Assembly (NCBI RefSeq): GCF_001007935.1
Contig: NZ_CP011451.1
Coordinates: forward strand, 2,108,001-2,172,000
Length of the DNA stretch: 64,000 nucleotides
Direction: 5' to 3'
Source: Nitrosomonas communis
GTDB taxonomy: Bacteria > Pseudomonadota > Gammaproteobacteria > Burkholderiales > Nitrosomonadaceae
Part shown: positions 9,016 to 18,646 of the stretch, in pieces
Numbering within the stretch: the stretch's first letter is position 1
Layout of the letters: every line of letters begins with the position of its first letter
Made by a program: the position numbers and the translations under genes
The notes under the pieces: generated by a model
What the model was told of the DNA's origin: nothing
Seen by the model: the letters and a program-made list of their open reading frames with translations, nothing else
Databases searched by the model: none

Positions 9016-9118
9016 TCCCATTTCCAAATCAAAAATGACACGAAGGCAAACCGCAGATAATATAGATAATATGGTAAGGTAAAGCCGGCAAAGCCAGTTT
9101 TGATTTAGAAATAGAATT
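9016..9118 (+). repeat. Dispersed ~105-bp inverted-repeat element, copy 1
   Basis: Copy 1 has left arm CCCATTTCCAAATCAAAA and right arm TTTTGATTTAGAAATAGAAT, which are imperfect inverted repeats. The core between them contains CGAAGGCAAACCGCAGA and GTAAGGTAAAGCCGGCAAAGCC. The same pattern recurs near 46128, 48005, 56362 and 59675. It lies in the 420-base gap between the secretion operon and the TPR lipoprotein gene. I see no gene in the rest of that gap. Confidence 0.8.
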
Positions 9119-9285
9119 AGATGACGGCAAATTTTAAATGCATAAGTTTATGTATTGTACGGCGTATCGAAGATACGTCTACACATTGTGATCGTTAGCT
9201 ATACTGTGATAACGCTTAAATATGCCGTAGTATAAGAACTGGTTTAATTTTTTTTAGTCTTAATGATTTTATTGGCTTAATTCAG

Positions 9286-10995
9286 ATGAATTTTAGAATG
9301 CATTGGATATTGTTTTTACTCGGTCTAGCTGGATGTACCCAAATACCAAAAGTCGAAAATTCGCAAGCAGAGGAACTGGCTAGTCAAAACCAACAGGGGC
9401 TGCCTCATCAAGAATTGACGAGCGAGTTATTATTTGATTTTTTGCTTGCTGAGACAGCATTGCAACGCGATAATCTTGAGGTGGCTGTTGAACGATATTC
9501 TAAGCTTGCCAAAGAGACACGGGATCCACGTATTGCCGAGCGTGCTACAGAGGTAGCGCTTCGTGCCCGTCAACTTGATGAAGCAGAGAAAGCTGTTGCC
9601 TTATGGATTGAACTGGAGCCAGATTCAACCAATGCACGTCAGGCTGCTGCAGCCTTGTTTGTGAGTACTGGCAAGCTTGATAAGGCACGTCCTCATCTTT
9701 TGAAACTGTTATCATCTGATAAAGAAACCGTTGATAAAGCTTTTATGCACTTGAGCAGGCTACTGTCACGTCACGATGACAAGAAAGCAGCATTGAAGTT
9801 ATTGCAACAGCTTGCGATTCCTTACTCTGATTTGCCGGAAGCACATTTCGCAATTTCCCAAGCTGCCTGGAATGCTAATCAGCTTGATCTTGCACTTGAT
9901 GAAATGAAAAAAGCGTTGGCATTACGTCCTGATTGGGAAATTGCCGCGATTCATCAAGGTCGGATTTTGCAGAAAATGGCTAATGCTGAAGCGATGACTT
10001 TTTATGAAAATTATCTCGCGAAATATCCTAAAGCCAATGATATGCGAATTGCTTATGTTCGCATGCTGATGGCAGATAAAAATTTTCTTTCAGCACGCGA
10101 TCAGTTCCAGAAATTAATGACGGAGAATCCGTTTAATGCTGACATCGCACTTGCAGTGGGTTTATTATCTCTTGAATTAAATGATTTCGATAGTGCTGAA
10201 GCAAATTTTAAGAAAGCTTTGGAGCTGGGTTATGAAGATGCGAATAATCTCCATTTTAATTTAGCGCGCATTTATGAGGTTACTCAACGGCCTGACGCTG
10301 CTCTTAAAGCATATCAACAAGTAAGTGGAGGGGAACGGTATTTACCTGCTCAAATCCGTATTGCAGTTTTGCTACTTAAGGAAGAAGGAATTAATCGCGC
10401 TCGCCAGCATTTGCATCAATTAACACCGGAGAATGAGCAGCAGCGCGCCCAATTAATTTTGGCAGAGGCACAATTATTACGAGAGGTTAATGCGCATTAT
10501 GAAGTTTTTAAGTTACTAGACAAAAATCTGGAAAAGACTCCGGATCAGCCTGAACTTCTTTACGATCGGGCTTTGGCGGCAGACAAAATAGGCAAATTTG
10601 ATATCGTAGAAAAAGATTTGCGTAGACTGATCGAGTTGAAGCCAGATAATGCTCATGCCTATAACGCATTAGGCTACAGTCTTGCAGAGCGAGGATTGCG
10701 CTTACCAGAGGCATTAGCTTTAATCAAAAAGGCAGTTGAGTTATCTCCTGAAGATCCTTACATTATGGATAGTCTAGGATGGGTGTACTACCGGATGGGA
10801 AATTTTAGAGAAGGTCTTAATTATTTGAATCTTGCATTTACTACTCGTCCTGATCCAGAAATTGCCGCTCACTTGGGCGAAGTGCTCTGGGTTAAGGGGG
10901 CAAAAGAGGATGCTGAGAAGGTCTGGCGTTCTGCACTTGAGGCACATCCAGATAATGAAATATTATTAGATACTATGAAAAGATTAATGCAGTAA
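9286..10995 (+). CDS. TPR-repeat outer-membrane lipoprotein
   Basis: A 569-residue lipoprotein with signal MNFRMHWILFLLGLAGC (lipobox LAGC, Cys17). The rest is tandem TPR-like helices, including the clear repeats PEDPYIMDSLGWVYYRMGNFREGLNYLNLAF and PDNAHAYNALGYSLAERG-like near residues 450-520. TPR lipoproteins of this kind sit immediately upstream of lolB in many betaproteobacteria. Here lolB is separated from it by slp and minCDE. Its partner is unknown. A plausible intrinsic terminator follows at 11025. Confidence 0.85.
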   Translation: MNFRMHWILFLLGLAGCTQIPKVENSQAEELASQNQQGLPHQELTSELLFDFLLAETALQRDNLEVAVERYSKLAKETRDPRIAERATEVALRARQLDEAEKAVALWIELEPDSTNARQAAAALFVSTGKLDKARPHLLKLLSSDKETVDKAFMHLSRLLSRHDDKKAALKLLQQLAIPYSDLPEAHFAISQAAWNANQLDLALDEMKKALALRPDWEIAAIHQGRILQKMANAEAMTFYENYLAKYPKANDMRIAYVRMLMADKNFLSARDQFQKLMTENPFNADIALAVGLLSLELNDFDSAEANFKKALELGYEDANNLHFNLARIYEVTQRPDAALKAYQQVSGGERYLPAQIRIAVLLLKEEGINRARQHLHQLTPENEQQRAQLILAEAQLLREVNAHYEVFKLLDKNLEKTPDQPELLYDRALAADKIGKFDIVEKDLRRLIELKPDNAHAYNALGYSLAERGLRLPEALALIKKAVELSPEDPYIMDSLGWVYYRMGNFREGLNYLNLAFTTRPDPEIAAHLGEVLWVKGAKEDAEKVWRSALEAHPDNEILLDTMKRLMQ

Positions 10996-11024
10996 TTTGG
11001 TTTTTTAAGCAGCGTATTTCATTT

Positions 11025-11052
11025 AAGAGCAGCTATAGGCTGCTTGATTTTT
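11025..11052 (+). terminator. Putative intrinsic terminator of the TPR lipoprotein gene
   Basis: Stem AGCAGC (11028-11033), five-base loop, GCTGCT (11039-11044), followed by TGATTTTTA. It is short but correctly placed about 30 bases after the stop. Confidence 0.55.
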
Positions 11053-11210
11053 ATCGTTTGCTGGAGGAATGCTGATATGTTTAATGTGCTCGAGTTTTAT
11101 CAGCCGAATGGTTTGTTTTCGGAAGCGAAATAAAGCGCTGCTATGTGTAAAAGAAGAAATATCAATAAAAGCAAATTAAAAAATTAACTGGAAAATATAC
11201 TTAGAATTCT

Positions 11211-11765
11211 TTACCACCGGTAAGGATAAGGCCAGTAGAATCCTCTGTAGTAATAGGGGTCGCCGTAAAAGCCAAAAGGATAAGGTGGGTAATATCCATA
11301 TCTACCTGGACCATAATAATTGTATCGATACTCTTTGGGCCATAAGTAGATTGCCGTTGCTGAAATAAGTGGCACTTGTATGGTTTTATTACCAATAGTT
11401 CGCTCAATATCACCTTTGATTGTTCCGGTGACTGTTATTTCAGTATCTTTTTTATAAACAGCCGGGTCGAGAAACTCACTGCTTTCAATGACAAAACGAC
11501 CTTCATTTTTTTTATTGGTATAGGGATAACCTTTCTTATCGAGAGGATAAAATAAAATTTGCACTAAGCTGAAATCTTTTTCGTTTTCTACGTCAATGAT
11601 CACCCCACCCCAACGAATGGGCACATCCTTATACGCATTGATATCCTGATTGACTGTCTGGTAGGACAAATCAACAAAGGGAATATTTCTTATGGCGGCA
11701 GGTGGCAGGCTAGTACATCCATTCAGCAGAAAAAATAAACTGACTATTGATAAACGTAATTTCAT
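11211..11765 (-). CDS. slp: Slp-family outer-membrane lipoprotein
   Basis: A 184-residue lipoprotein with signal MKLRLSIVSLFFLLNGC (Cys17). The middle section (VPIRWGGVIIDVENEKDFSLVQILFYPLD, then GRFVIESSEFLDP and TVTGTIKG) matches the Slp family of starvation-inducible outer-membrane lipoproteins. The C-terminal 35 residues are unusually rich in Tyr, Pro and Gly, an extension beyond the Slp core. It is convergent with the TPR lipoprotein gene. Confidence 0.85.
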   Translation of the reverse strand: MKLRLSIVSLFFLLNGCTSLPPAAIRNIPFVDLSYQTVNQDINAYKDVPIRWGGVIIDVENEKDFSLVQILFYPLDKKGYPYTNKKNEGRFVIESSEFLDPAVYKKDTEITVTGTIKGDIERTIGNKTIQVPLISATAIYLWPKEYRYNYYGPGRYGYYPPYPFGFYGDPYYYRGFYWPYPYRW

Positions 11766-12042
11766 ATTTTTTCCTTTATCAAGTATGCTTGTCTTTTAAG
11801 CTGATGGAGCCTGCATCCAAACCTGAAAATACGGTATTAACTTTTGGACAATTGATTAAATAGATAATTCTAGTTTATCAGGCTGTTGAAATAACGTATT
11901 TAAGACGATCGATAATCCTAAATTCCTCTATTGGTAATTAGGATGAAAATAGCTGTAATTTAATTCTATCAACAGTTCCCGGTCAGAAATATTAACTGCT
12001 CCTAAGTGACAGTAAACAAGCTGAAAGCAAGGTGTGACAATG

Positions 12043-12109
12043 CTTTGAGAAGATTTTGATCATTTTATTAAAATCTCACCTGATTGGTGAGGTGATAAAT
12101 CTCTCAAAG
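12043..12109. other. Structured intergenic element (nested inverted repeats) between slp and minC
   Basis: An outer stem CTTTGAGA (12043-12050) pairs with TCTCAAAG (12102-12109). Inside it, AGATTTT (12051-12057) can pair with AAAATCT (12070-12076), and CTCACC (12075-12080) with GGTGAG (12086-12091). The 734-base slp-minC gap has no credible gene. It also carries a CAGGCTGTT near 11880 and its inverted partner AACAGCCTG near 12269, which could be the ends of a decayed element. Confidence 0.4.
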
Positions 12110-12395
12110 TGCCTTAATCAGTAGGGTTTCTGAGCAATTTAAAAGATTTCGACTGAGAATTAGAATAATAGGCAAAAGCAGGCCAAAAAAGCGTGGTTTA
12201 TTCATAATAAATGATTATTTTGAGCCTGTTTTTTAATACTGCAAACAACAAGGTAAAATAATTTTTAAACAGCCTGTCAAGGGGAGAGCGGATTTTTACC
12301 CTAAATTAACTGCTTTGATTAGATTAATTTCCTAGTTGCCATAAGATAGCAGTAAGTTATGGAAGCGAATTTATTCAAATGCTGAGCAAAAATAT

Positions 12396-12422
12396 TTGTT
12401 CCTTACATTTGAAAGGTATAAT
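12396..12422 (+). promoter_or_regulatory. Candidate sigma-70 promoter for minCDE
   Basis: A perfect TATAAT (12417-12422) lies 77 bases before the minC ATG, with a TTGTTC-like -35 about 15 bases upstream. The spacing is short, so confidence is low. Confidence 0.3.
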
Positions 12423-12499
12423 GCATAATTGTTGTCAATAAATAAATTGATATCCATGATATCTTCTACTATTAAATTAACTCTCTGATTTAACAACAG

Positions 12500-13231
12500 A
12501 TGTCAATAGATACAAAAAAAATGTATGAAATCCAGTCAGTGCTGGAAATTAAGAGTAGTACTTTTTTTGTGCCAGTCCTGGTTTTGTACACCAATGATTT
12601 GGTTGTAATTGAGCAACGATTGCTACAAAAAATATCTCAAGCGCCGGATTTCTTCAGAAATTCACCCATTGTCTTTGATTTGCATGAATTAAATCATAAT
12701 AATGAAATAGATGTGGTGAAATTAGTGGAGCTTATTCGTAAGATGGGCTTATTCCCTATAGGCATACGAGGCGGGAATGAGTTTCAGAATGCGCAAGCAA
12801 ACTCGATATTTATTCCAGTAGATAACACTCAAAGTATCGCTGCTGAAATATCCAAAACATCTGTGCCAACTTCTCAAACGGTTGTTAAGGAAGTGGTTGT
12901 GAATAATGCGGCGACGCTGATAACTCAGCCTGTTCGTTCGGGTCAACGCATTTATGTATCGGGCGATTTGATTATATTGGCTCAGGTCAGTGCGGGTGCT
13001 GAAATCATGGCTGAAGGTAATATCCATGTTTACAATACATTAAGAGGTAGAGCGCTTGCAGGGGTGCAAGGTAACACAAATGCAAGGATATTCTGTTTTG
13101 ATTTGCAAGCTGAGCTTATTTCAATAGCTGGGGATTATAAGACAAGTGAAGATCTTAAGGGAACGGTTGAAAAAAAACCAGTGCAAATCTATTTGCAGAA
13201 TCATGCTTTAATAATAAAAGAATTAATATAG
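12500..13231 (+). CDS. minC: Septum site-determining protein MinC
   Basis: Inhibitor of FtsZ polymerisation that is brought to the membrane by MinD and blocks polar division. The 243 residues contain an N-terminal MinC_N domain (about 10-110), a variable linker, and the C-terminal beta-helix domain beginning near 143 with [41 protein letters not shown]. It is first in a minCDE operon, 24 bases before minD. Confidence 0.95.
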   Translation: MSIDTKKMYEIQSVLEIKSSTFFVPVLVLYTNDLVVIEQRLLQKISQAPDFFRNSPIVFDLHELNHNNEIDVVKLVELIRKMGLFPIGIRGGNEFQNAQANSIFIPVDNTQSIAAEISKTSVPTSQTVVKEVVVNNAATLITQPVRSGQRIYVSGDLIILAQVSAGAEIMAEGNIHVYNTLRGRALAGVQGNTNARIFCFDLQAELISIAGDYKTSEDLKGTVEKKPVQIYLQNHALIIKELI

Positions 13232-13255
13232 GATATTTCAGCGAAGGAGAATTAA

Positions 13256-14065
13256 GTGGCAAGAATTATTGTCGTAACGTCGGGTAAAGGGGGAGTAGGT
13301 AAGACCACCACAAGTGCTGCTATTGCCATGGGATTGGCAAAAAGGGGGCATAAAACAGTCGTGATTGATTTTGATGTGGGTTTACGCAATCTTGATCTTA
13401 TTATGGGTTGTGAGCGACGGGTTGTTTATGATTTCGTCAATGTGATTAATGGAGAGGCAAACCTTAATCAGGCATTGATTCGCGATAAGAATTGTAATTT
13501 ACTCTATATTCTGCCTGCTTCACAAACACGTGATAAAGATGCTTTAACTTTAGAGGGAGTAGAAAAAGTATTAGAAGAGCTCTCTAAAGATTTTAAATAT
13601 ATCGTGTGTGACTCGCCCGCTGGTATTGAAAAGGGAGCTCATTTGGCGATGTACTTTGCTGATGATGCTTTTGTCGTGACCAATCCAGAAGTATCTTCTG
13701 TTAGAGATTCGGACCGAATGCTGGGTATTATGGCAAGCAAATCACGGAGAGCAGAGTTGGCGATGGAACCCATCAAAGAGTATTTATTATTAACTCGGTA
13801 TGATCCAAATCGGGTTGAAGCAGGAGAAATGTTAAGTCTGGAAGATGTGCAAGAAATATTATCTTTGCACTTGTTAGGCATTATTCCAGAATCAAAAGCA
13901 GTCTTAAATGCTTCTAATTCAGGTACGCCTGTGATTTTGGATGAGAAAAGTGATGCAGGCCAAGCTTATGCTGACGTGGTGGCGCGCTATCTTGGGGAAA
14001 AAAGACCTCATCGTTTTATTGATAGTAAAAAAGGGTTTCTGAGGAAGCTTTTTGGAGGGAAATAA
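13256..14065 (+). CDS. minD: Septum site-determining ATPase MinD
   Basis: Membrane-cycling ATPase of 269 residues. It has the deviant Walker A KGGVGKTT (residues 11-18), switch DFDVGLRNLD near 39 and a C-terminal amphipathic membrane-targeting helix (KKGFLRKLFGGK). It starts with GTG, preceded by AAGGAG. It binds MinC at the membrane and is released by MinE. The stop overlaps the minE ATG by one base. Confidence 0.97.
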   Translation: MARIIVVTSGKGGVGKTTTSAAIAMGLAKRGHKTVVIDFDVGLRNLDLIMGCERRVVYDFVNVINGEANLNQALIRDKNCNLLYILPASQTRDKDALTLEGVEKVLEELSKDFKYIVCDSPAGIEKGAHLAMYFADDAFVVTNPEVSSVRDSDRMLGIMASKSRRAELAMEPIKEYLLLTRYDPNRVEAGEMLSLEDVQEILSLHLLGIIPESKAVLNASNSGTPVILDEKSDAGQAYADVVARYLGEKRPHRFIDSKKGFLRKLFGGK

Positions 14066-14343
14066 TGAGTCTACTGGATTATTTTAGATCATCTAAACCC
14101 AAAACAGCTACTGTTGCTAAAGAAAGACTACAAATTCTTGTGGCACACGAACGCTATTACCGTAACAAACCTTCTTACCTTCCTCAATTACAAGAAGAGT
14201 TACTGGCAGTTATCCGTAAATATGTCAAAGTGGAACAGGATGCCATCTCAGTTAAATTTGAGCAGGATGAAAATCAAGAGACGCTTGAGCTGAATATCGT
14301 ATTGCCAGAAACTCAAAGCAGCAAACAGCAAGAGTATTCATGA
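14065..14343 (+). CDS. minE: Cell division topological specificity factor MinE
   Basis: A 92-residue MinE. It has an N-terminal membrane/MinD-binding segment (LLDYFRSSKPKTATVAKERLQILVAHER) and a C-terminal topological specificity domain (about 35-85). It stimulates MinD ATPase activity to drive pole-to-pole oscillation. It is last in minCDE. Confidence 0.96.
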   Translation: MSLLDYFRSSKPKTATVAKERLQILVAHERYYRNKPSYLPQLQEELLAVIRKYVKVEQDAISVKFEQDENQETLELNIVLPETQSSKQQEYS

Positions 14344-14378
14344 AGTATTCAAGAATGGCTTTTAATTAATCTAAACAG

Positions 14379-14397
14379 TTGCTTGGTAATCAAGCAA
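14379..14397 (+). terminator. Weak hairpin after minE
   Basis: TTGCTTG (14379-14385), five-base loop, CAAGCAA (14391-14397). No U-tract follows, so this is only a possible terminator or mRNA-end stabiliser. Confidence 0.3.
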
Positions 14398-14490
14398 TAA
14401 TGTATGTTCCGAAGCGAATATAAATAATAAATAGCAGAAATTTGGATGGCTAATTATTGGTTACGTGAAAAAGAGCAGGTTTGATATCCC

Positions 14491-15126
14491 TTGGTCAATA
14501 GCATTAGAAAAAATATTGAATTTTTTGTAGGGAAGCTACTGCTTTGTATCGTTTCAATGCTCGCAGGTTGTGTCTTATTTGACAGCCGCGAGGTCGTTAC
14601 TACCATTGCTACTCAACCTGGTGAAGAAATTTCAAAGGAAGTCATTGCTAATTTTGATCTGGTTGGGAGAGTTTCAGTCAAAGCAGATAAGCATGGGTTT
14701 TCAGGCGGTGTACGCTGGCAGCATACCGAGATCAGCGATCAGATAATGCTATTTTCACCCTTAGGACAAACTGTTGCTCAGATTGAGCAAGGCCCGGAAG
14801 GTGTGAGTCTGATTACTTCCGAGCCAGAAACTTATTATGCAAGTAATGTGGAAAATTTGACAGAAGATGTCTTGGGATGGCGATTACCACTTTCTGGGTT
14901 ACAATTCTGGGTGCAGGGTACCCATTTTCCATTTACTGTGTCTGAAAAGGATTTAGATAGGAATGGCCGCACAATAGCAATCAGACAAAACGGCTGGAAA
15001 ATTACTTATTTGGATTATTTTTCGCAGCTTATTCCTGCATACAATCATCTTCCAAGAGTATTGGAACTTAGCCGTACAGACCTGAAACTGAAATTGGTAA
15101 TTGATAGCTGGGATATAAAAGATTAA
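14491..15126 (+). CDS. lolB: Outer-membrane lipoprotein receptor LolB
   Basis: Accepts lipoproteins from periplasmic LolA and inserts them into the outer membrane. It has 211 residues with a lipoprotein signal ending MLAGC (Cys27). The fold signatures VGRVSVKADKHGFSGGVRWQH and LLGWRLPLSGLQFWVQG-like are typical of LolB. The TTG start is the furthest plausible one; no good ATG precedes the signal helix. It is followed 44 bases later by ispE, the usual betaproteobacterial order. Confidence 0.88.
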   Translation: MVNSIRKNIEFFVGKLLLCIVSMLAGCVLFDSREVVTTIATQPGEEISKEVIANFDLVGRVSVKADKHGFSGGVRWQHTEISDQIMLFSPLGQTVAQIEQGPEGVSLITSEPETYYASNVENLTEDVLGWRLPLSGLQFWVQGTHFPFTVSEKDLDRNGRTIAIRQNGWKITYLDYFSQLIPAYNHLPRVLELSRTDLKLKLVIDSWDIKD

Positions 15127-15170
15127 TAGCATACTCTTTTTAAAAGATATAATAGAAAATTCAAGCAAAC

Positions 15171-16013
15171 ATGCAAACCTTTTTAGCACCTGCCAAGCTT
15201 AATTTGTTTTTGCATGTAGTGGGACGTCGGGAAGACGGGTATCATCTATTGCAAACGGTCTTTAGGTTGATTGACTTCGCGGATCAGCTGAGTTTTGTTT
15301 TAAGAGATGATTCTGCTATCAAATTGCGTACACCTACTCCTGGCGTACCAGAAGAAAATAATTTGTGTGTTCGTGCGGCAAAATTGCTGCAGCAAAGAAG
15401 CCACATAAATCTTGGAGTAGAAATTTTTCTGGAAAAACACATTCCGATGGGGGGCGGACTAGGAGGAGGCAGTTCCGATGCAGCAACGACCTTGCTCGTA
15501 CTTAATCGTTTATGGGGGTTGAATTGGAATAGGGCCCGCTTGATGGAAGTCGGGTTAGAGTTGGGTGCGGATGTTCCAGTATTTATCTATGGTGAAAATG
15601 CCTTTGCAGAAGGGATAGGCGAAAAACTTTCATCGATTGCTTTACCACCAGCCTGGTATTTGGTGTTAATACCCTCGGTGCATATTTCAACAGGACAAAT
15701 TTTTTCAAGCAAGGAATTGACACGGAATACAAATCCTATCACAATACCGCCCTTTTCCCCCTGGCAAGGACGTAATGATCTTGAAACAGTGGTTTGCCAG
15801 ATGTATCCAGTTGTGGCAAGATATTTGCAGTGGCTGAAGCAATTAAATAACACGACATTAGTCGCAATGAGTGGTTCGGGTGCTTGTGTATTTGCAGAAT
15901 TTGCAAACGAACGGGCAGCGAAGTATGCTTTTCAGCAATTGCCCGATGGAATGAGTGGTTTCGTTGCAGAGGGGTTGAGTTATCACCCATTGCAAAAATT
16001 TTTAGAAGAGTAA
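15171..16013 (+). CDS. ispE: 4-diphosphocytidyl-2-C-methyl-D-erythritol kinase IspE
   Basis: GHMP kinase of the non-mevalonate isoprenoid pathway; it phosphorylates the 2-hydroxyl of CDP-methylerythritol using ATP. The 280 residues contain the substrate-binding PAKLNLFLHVVGRREDGYHLLQ at the N-terminus, the ATP-binding glycine loop PMGGGLGGGSSDAATT near residue 95 and the C-terminal MSGSGACVFAEF motif. Length is normal. It sits 6 bases upstream of tRNA-Gln. Confidence 0.96.
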   Translation: MQTFLAPAKLNLFLHVVGRREDGYHLLQTVFRLIDFADQLSFVLRDDSAIKLRTPTPGVPEENNLCVRAAKLLQQRSHINLGVEIFLEKHIPMGGGLGGGSSDAATTLLVLNRLWGLNWNRARLMEVGLELGADVPVFIYGENAFAEGIGEKLSSIALPPAWYLVLIPSVHISTGQIFSSKELTRNTNPITIPPFSPWQGRNDLETVVCQMYPVVARYLQWLKQLNNTTLVAMSGSGACVFAEFANERAAKYAFQQLPDGMSGFVAEGLSYHPLQKFLEE

Positions 16014-16019
16014 CGAATT

Positions 16020-16094
16020 TGGGGAGTCGCCAAGTGGTAAGGCACCGGATTTTGATTCCGGCATTCGTAGGTTCGATCCCTACCTCCCCAGCCA
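16020..16094 (+). tRNA. tRNA-Gln (anticodon UUG)
   Basis: A full cloverleaf can be drawn. Acceptor TGGGGAG (16020-16026) pairs with CTCCCCA (16084-16090). The anticodon stem is CCGGA/TCCGG with loop TTTTGAT and anticodon TTG at 16052-16054. The T-arm is GTAGG-TTCGATC-CCTAC, with discriminator G and an encoded CCA (16092-16094). Confidence 0.97.
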
Positions 16095-16239
16095 GTATTC
16101 ATAGATCAGCAGCGATTTCAAGTAACCGGTTTTCTGGTTTAAATCAGAGCATATAAATTTATAATTATGTGGCAAGCTTTGTATTACCAAGGGGTTCTGT
16201 GTTTTTCAGTATCCAGTTCATAGCAGGGAACTATTAGCC

Positions 16240-17190
16240 ATGTCTTATGATAGCTTGATGGTTTTTACTGGCACAGCCAATCCACAACTGGCCCAGGACG
16301 TGGTCAAGTATCTCAATATTCATTTAGGGCGAGCAACGGTTTCTCGTTTTAGTGATGGCGAGATCATGGTAGAGCTTCTTGAAAATGTGCGTGGCAAGGA
16401 TGTGTTTGTTTTGCAATCTACTTGTGCACCTACCAATGACAGCCTGATGGAAATATTGGTCATTGTAGATGCTTTAAAACGTGCTTCAGCAGGCCGTATT
16501 ACCGCTGCAATTCCATATTTTGGTTATGCGCGCCAGGATAGAAGACCACGCTCGGCGCGTGTGCCAATTACAGCCAAAGTAGTCGCGAATATGCTTACCA
16601 CTGTTGGAGTAGATCGACTTTTGACAATGGATTTGCACTCTGATCAGATCCAGGGGTTTTTCGATATACCCGTGGATAATATTTACGGCATGCCTATATT
16701 GCTAGGCGATATTTGGAAACATAATTATCAAGACCTGACCGTTGTATCGCCTGATGTGGGCGGGGTGGTACGAGCGAGACATTTGGCAAAACGCTTAGAG
16801 TGCGATCTTGCGATCATCGATAAGCGTCGCCCTAAGCCAAATGAATCTATCGTAATGAATATCATCGGTGAAGTTGAGGGGCGTACTTGTGTCATCATAG
16901 ATGACATGGTAGATACGGCGAATACGCTATGCGAAGCTGCCAGAGCTTTAAAAGAGGAAGGGGCCGCAAGTGTCGTTGCCTATTCTACGCATGCAGTACT
17001 CTCTGGCAAGGCAGTGGAGCGCATTTCAGAGTCTAAACTGGATAAATTAGTAGTTACTGATACGATTCCATTACGTGATAATGCCAAAGCATGTGATCGA
17101 ATTTGTCAGTTAAGTGTTGCAAGCTTGCTGGGTGAGTCCCTGGTGCGCATAAGTAATGAGAGTTCATTGAGCTCATTATTTATGGAATAA
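16240..17190 (+). CDS. prs: Ribose-phosphate pyrophosphokinase
   Basis: Makes PRPP from ribose 5-phosphate and ATP for nucleotide, His and Trp synthesis. The 316 residues have the class I PRPP synthase signature [17 protein letters not shown] near 130, the flexible-loop [10 protein letters not shown] near 95 and the PRPP-binding loop [13 protein letters not shown] near 217. Placement downstream of ispE and tRNA-Gln and upstream of rplY is standard for proteobacteria. Confidence 0.97.
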   Translation: MSYDSLMVFTGTANPQLAQDVVKYLNIHLGRATVSRFSDGEIMVELLENVRGKDVFVLQSTCAPTNDSLMEILVIVDALKRASAGRITAAIPYFGYARQDRRPRSARVPITAKVVANMLTTVGVDRLLTMDLHSDQIQGFFDIPVDNIYGMPILLGDIWKHNYQDLTVVSPDVGGVVRARHLAKRLECDLAIIDKRRPKPNESIVMNIIGEVEGRTCVIIDDMVDTANTLCEAARALKEEGAASVVAYSTHAVLSGKAVERISESKLDKLVVTDTIPLRDNAKACDRICQLSVASLLGESLVRISNESSLSSLFME

Positions 17191-17253
17191 ATAATGATAG
17201 TTTTTATTTTTGATTTGTCTGGTCGCGGATAAATCTTATTTTGGAGAATTGAA

Positions 17254-17850
17254 ATGCAGATTGAAATTGATGCTAATAAGCGAACTTTGCAGGGCAAAGG
17301 TGCGAGCCGCCGCCTGCGTGTAGAGGGTAAAGTTCCTGGGGTTATTTATGGTGGAGAGGGAGCCGCGCAATCTATCGAATTAGACCATAATAATTTATTC
17401 TATAAGCTCAAACTGGAGGCATTTCACGCCTCTGTTCTATCGTTAAAGGTCGATGGTGTCAAGGAGCAAGTATTGTTGCGCGATGTACAAATGCATCCTT
17501 ACAAACCACAGGTACTTCATGTGGATTTTCAGCGCGTTGATACGGATAAAAAAATACACATGAAAGTCCCGCTGCATTTCGTTAATGCTGAACTTTCACC
17601 CGGAGTAAAACTAGCAGGTGGCATGGTTAGTCATGTGCTCACTGAAGTAGATATATCGTGTTTTCCTCAAGATTTGCCTGAATATATTACCGTTGACTTA
17701 TCAGAAATGGCTGCAGGCAGTACCTTGCATCTAAGCGATCTCCGGTTACCTGAGAATGTGGAAATTCCTGCACTGATCAAAGGTGATAACTTACCAGTGG
17801 CTACTCTCATTGTTCAGCGGGGTGCGGCTGAAGAAAGTAGTATGAGTTAA
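17254..17850 (+). CDS. rplY: 50S ribosomal protein L25 (long CTC form)
   Basis: 5S rRNA-binding ribosomal protein. It has 198 residues, with an N-terminal L25 beta-barrel (about 1-90) and the C-terminal CTC/TL5 domain, so this is the long form rather than the short E. coli type. A good ribosome site (TTGGAGAATTGAA) precedes ATG 17254. Confidence 0.95.
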   Translation: MQIEIDANKRTLQGKGASRRLRVEGKVPGVIYGGEGAAQSIELDHNNLFYKLKLEAFHASVLSLKVDGVKEQVLLRDVQMHPYKPQVLHVDFQRVDTDKKIHMKVPLHFVNAELSPGVKLAGGMVSHVLTEVDISCFPQDLPEYITVDLSEMAAGSTLHLSDLRLPENVEIPALIKGDNLPVATLIVQRGAAEESSMS

Positions 17851-17886
17851 TTCTTAAATAGGTCAAATAGATATCCAGCATAAATC

Positions 17887-17927
17887 GGAAATACAGGATA
17901 AGCTAATCTAATCTCTTCTGTATTTCC
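17887..17927 (+). terminator. Hairpin after rplY
   Basis: Perfect 10-base arms GGAAATACAG (17887-17896) and CTGTATTTCC (17918-17927) around a 21-base loop, followed by CTTCTC. The U-tract is poor. It may be a terminator or an mRNA-end structure. Confidence 0.4.
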
Positions 17928-18007
17928 CTTCTCAAACTTAATAAGTCGCTGATGAACGTATCTGGATTGATAGAAAGTTATTGTTGTGCAATCAAACCGA
18001 GTAAACA

Positions 18008-18586
18008 ATGAAACTCATTGTAGGACTGGGTAATCCTGGAGAAAAATACGCTGCTACGCGACATAATGTTGGATTTCACTGGTTATGTCGTTTGGCAGAA
18101 CAATTGCGCATCACATTCAAATCTGAAGTTAAGTTCCATGGCCTGTGTGCAAATGTTGTGTTTGATAATGAGCAATTCTGGTTACTTAAACCGCAGACAT
18201 ACATGAATGCAAGTGGAATGGCCGTGGCAGCCTTATCACGTTTTTATAAGATCTCCCCTGACCAGTTATTGGTCGTTCATGACGAACTGGATTTACCTCC
18301 TGGAACTGCCAAATTAAAACTAGGTGGAGGCGCAGGAGGCCATAATGGTTTGAAGGATATTATCACACGTCTGGCCACCCAGGATTTTTGGCGACTGCGA
18401 ATTGGGGTCGGCCATCCAGGGAATAAAAATGAGGTGGTGGATTATGTATTGCATCCACCTCGAAAAGAAGAAGCTTTATTGATTGATGACGCTATTCAGC
18501 GAAGTCTGGTTATTTGGCCGCTCATTGCAAGTGGTGACTATACTGCTGCCATGCATAAATTGCACACAAAACAAAAAGAATTATAA
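18008..18586 (+). CDS. pth: Peptidyl-tRNA hydrolase
   Basis: Releases tRNA from peptidyl-tRNA dropped by stalled ribosomes. The 192 residues have N-terminal IVGLGNPGEKYAATRHNVGF with the catalytic His near 19, KPQTYMNASG near 62, the HDELDLPPG loop and GGGAGGHNGLKDI. All active-site residues are present. The rplY-pth-ychF order is conserved. Confidence 0.97.
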   Translation: MKLIVGLGNPGEKYAATRHNVGFHWLCRLAEQLRITFKSEVKFHGLCANVVFDNEQFWLLKPQTYMNASGMAVAALSRFYKISPDQLLVVHDELDLPPGTAKLKLGGGAGGHNGLKDIITRLATQDFWRLRIGVGHPGNKNEVVDYVLHPPRKEEALLIDDAIQRSLVIWPLIASGDYTAAMHKLHTKQKEL

Positions 18587-18646
18587 AGTTATACTTTTTA
18601 TTTTGTGTATTTTCCCGTTTACTAGAATTTCAATAATAATCAGATT

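Noticed and set aside
12075..12109. Riboswitch upstream of minC
   Set aside because: The hairpins are about 400 bases from minC, beyond the likely promoter, and match no riboswitch core I know.
15884..16156. 90-codon frame running across the end of ispE and tRNA-Gln
   Set aside because: Contains the tRNA gene, so cannot be a real protein.
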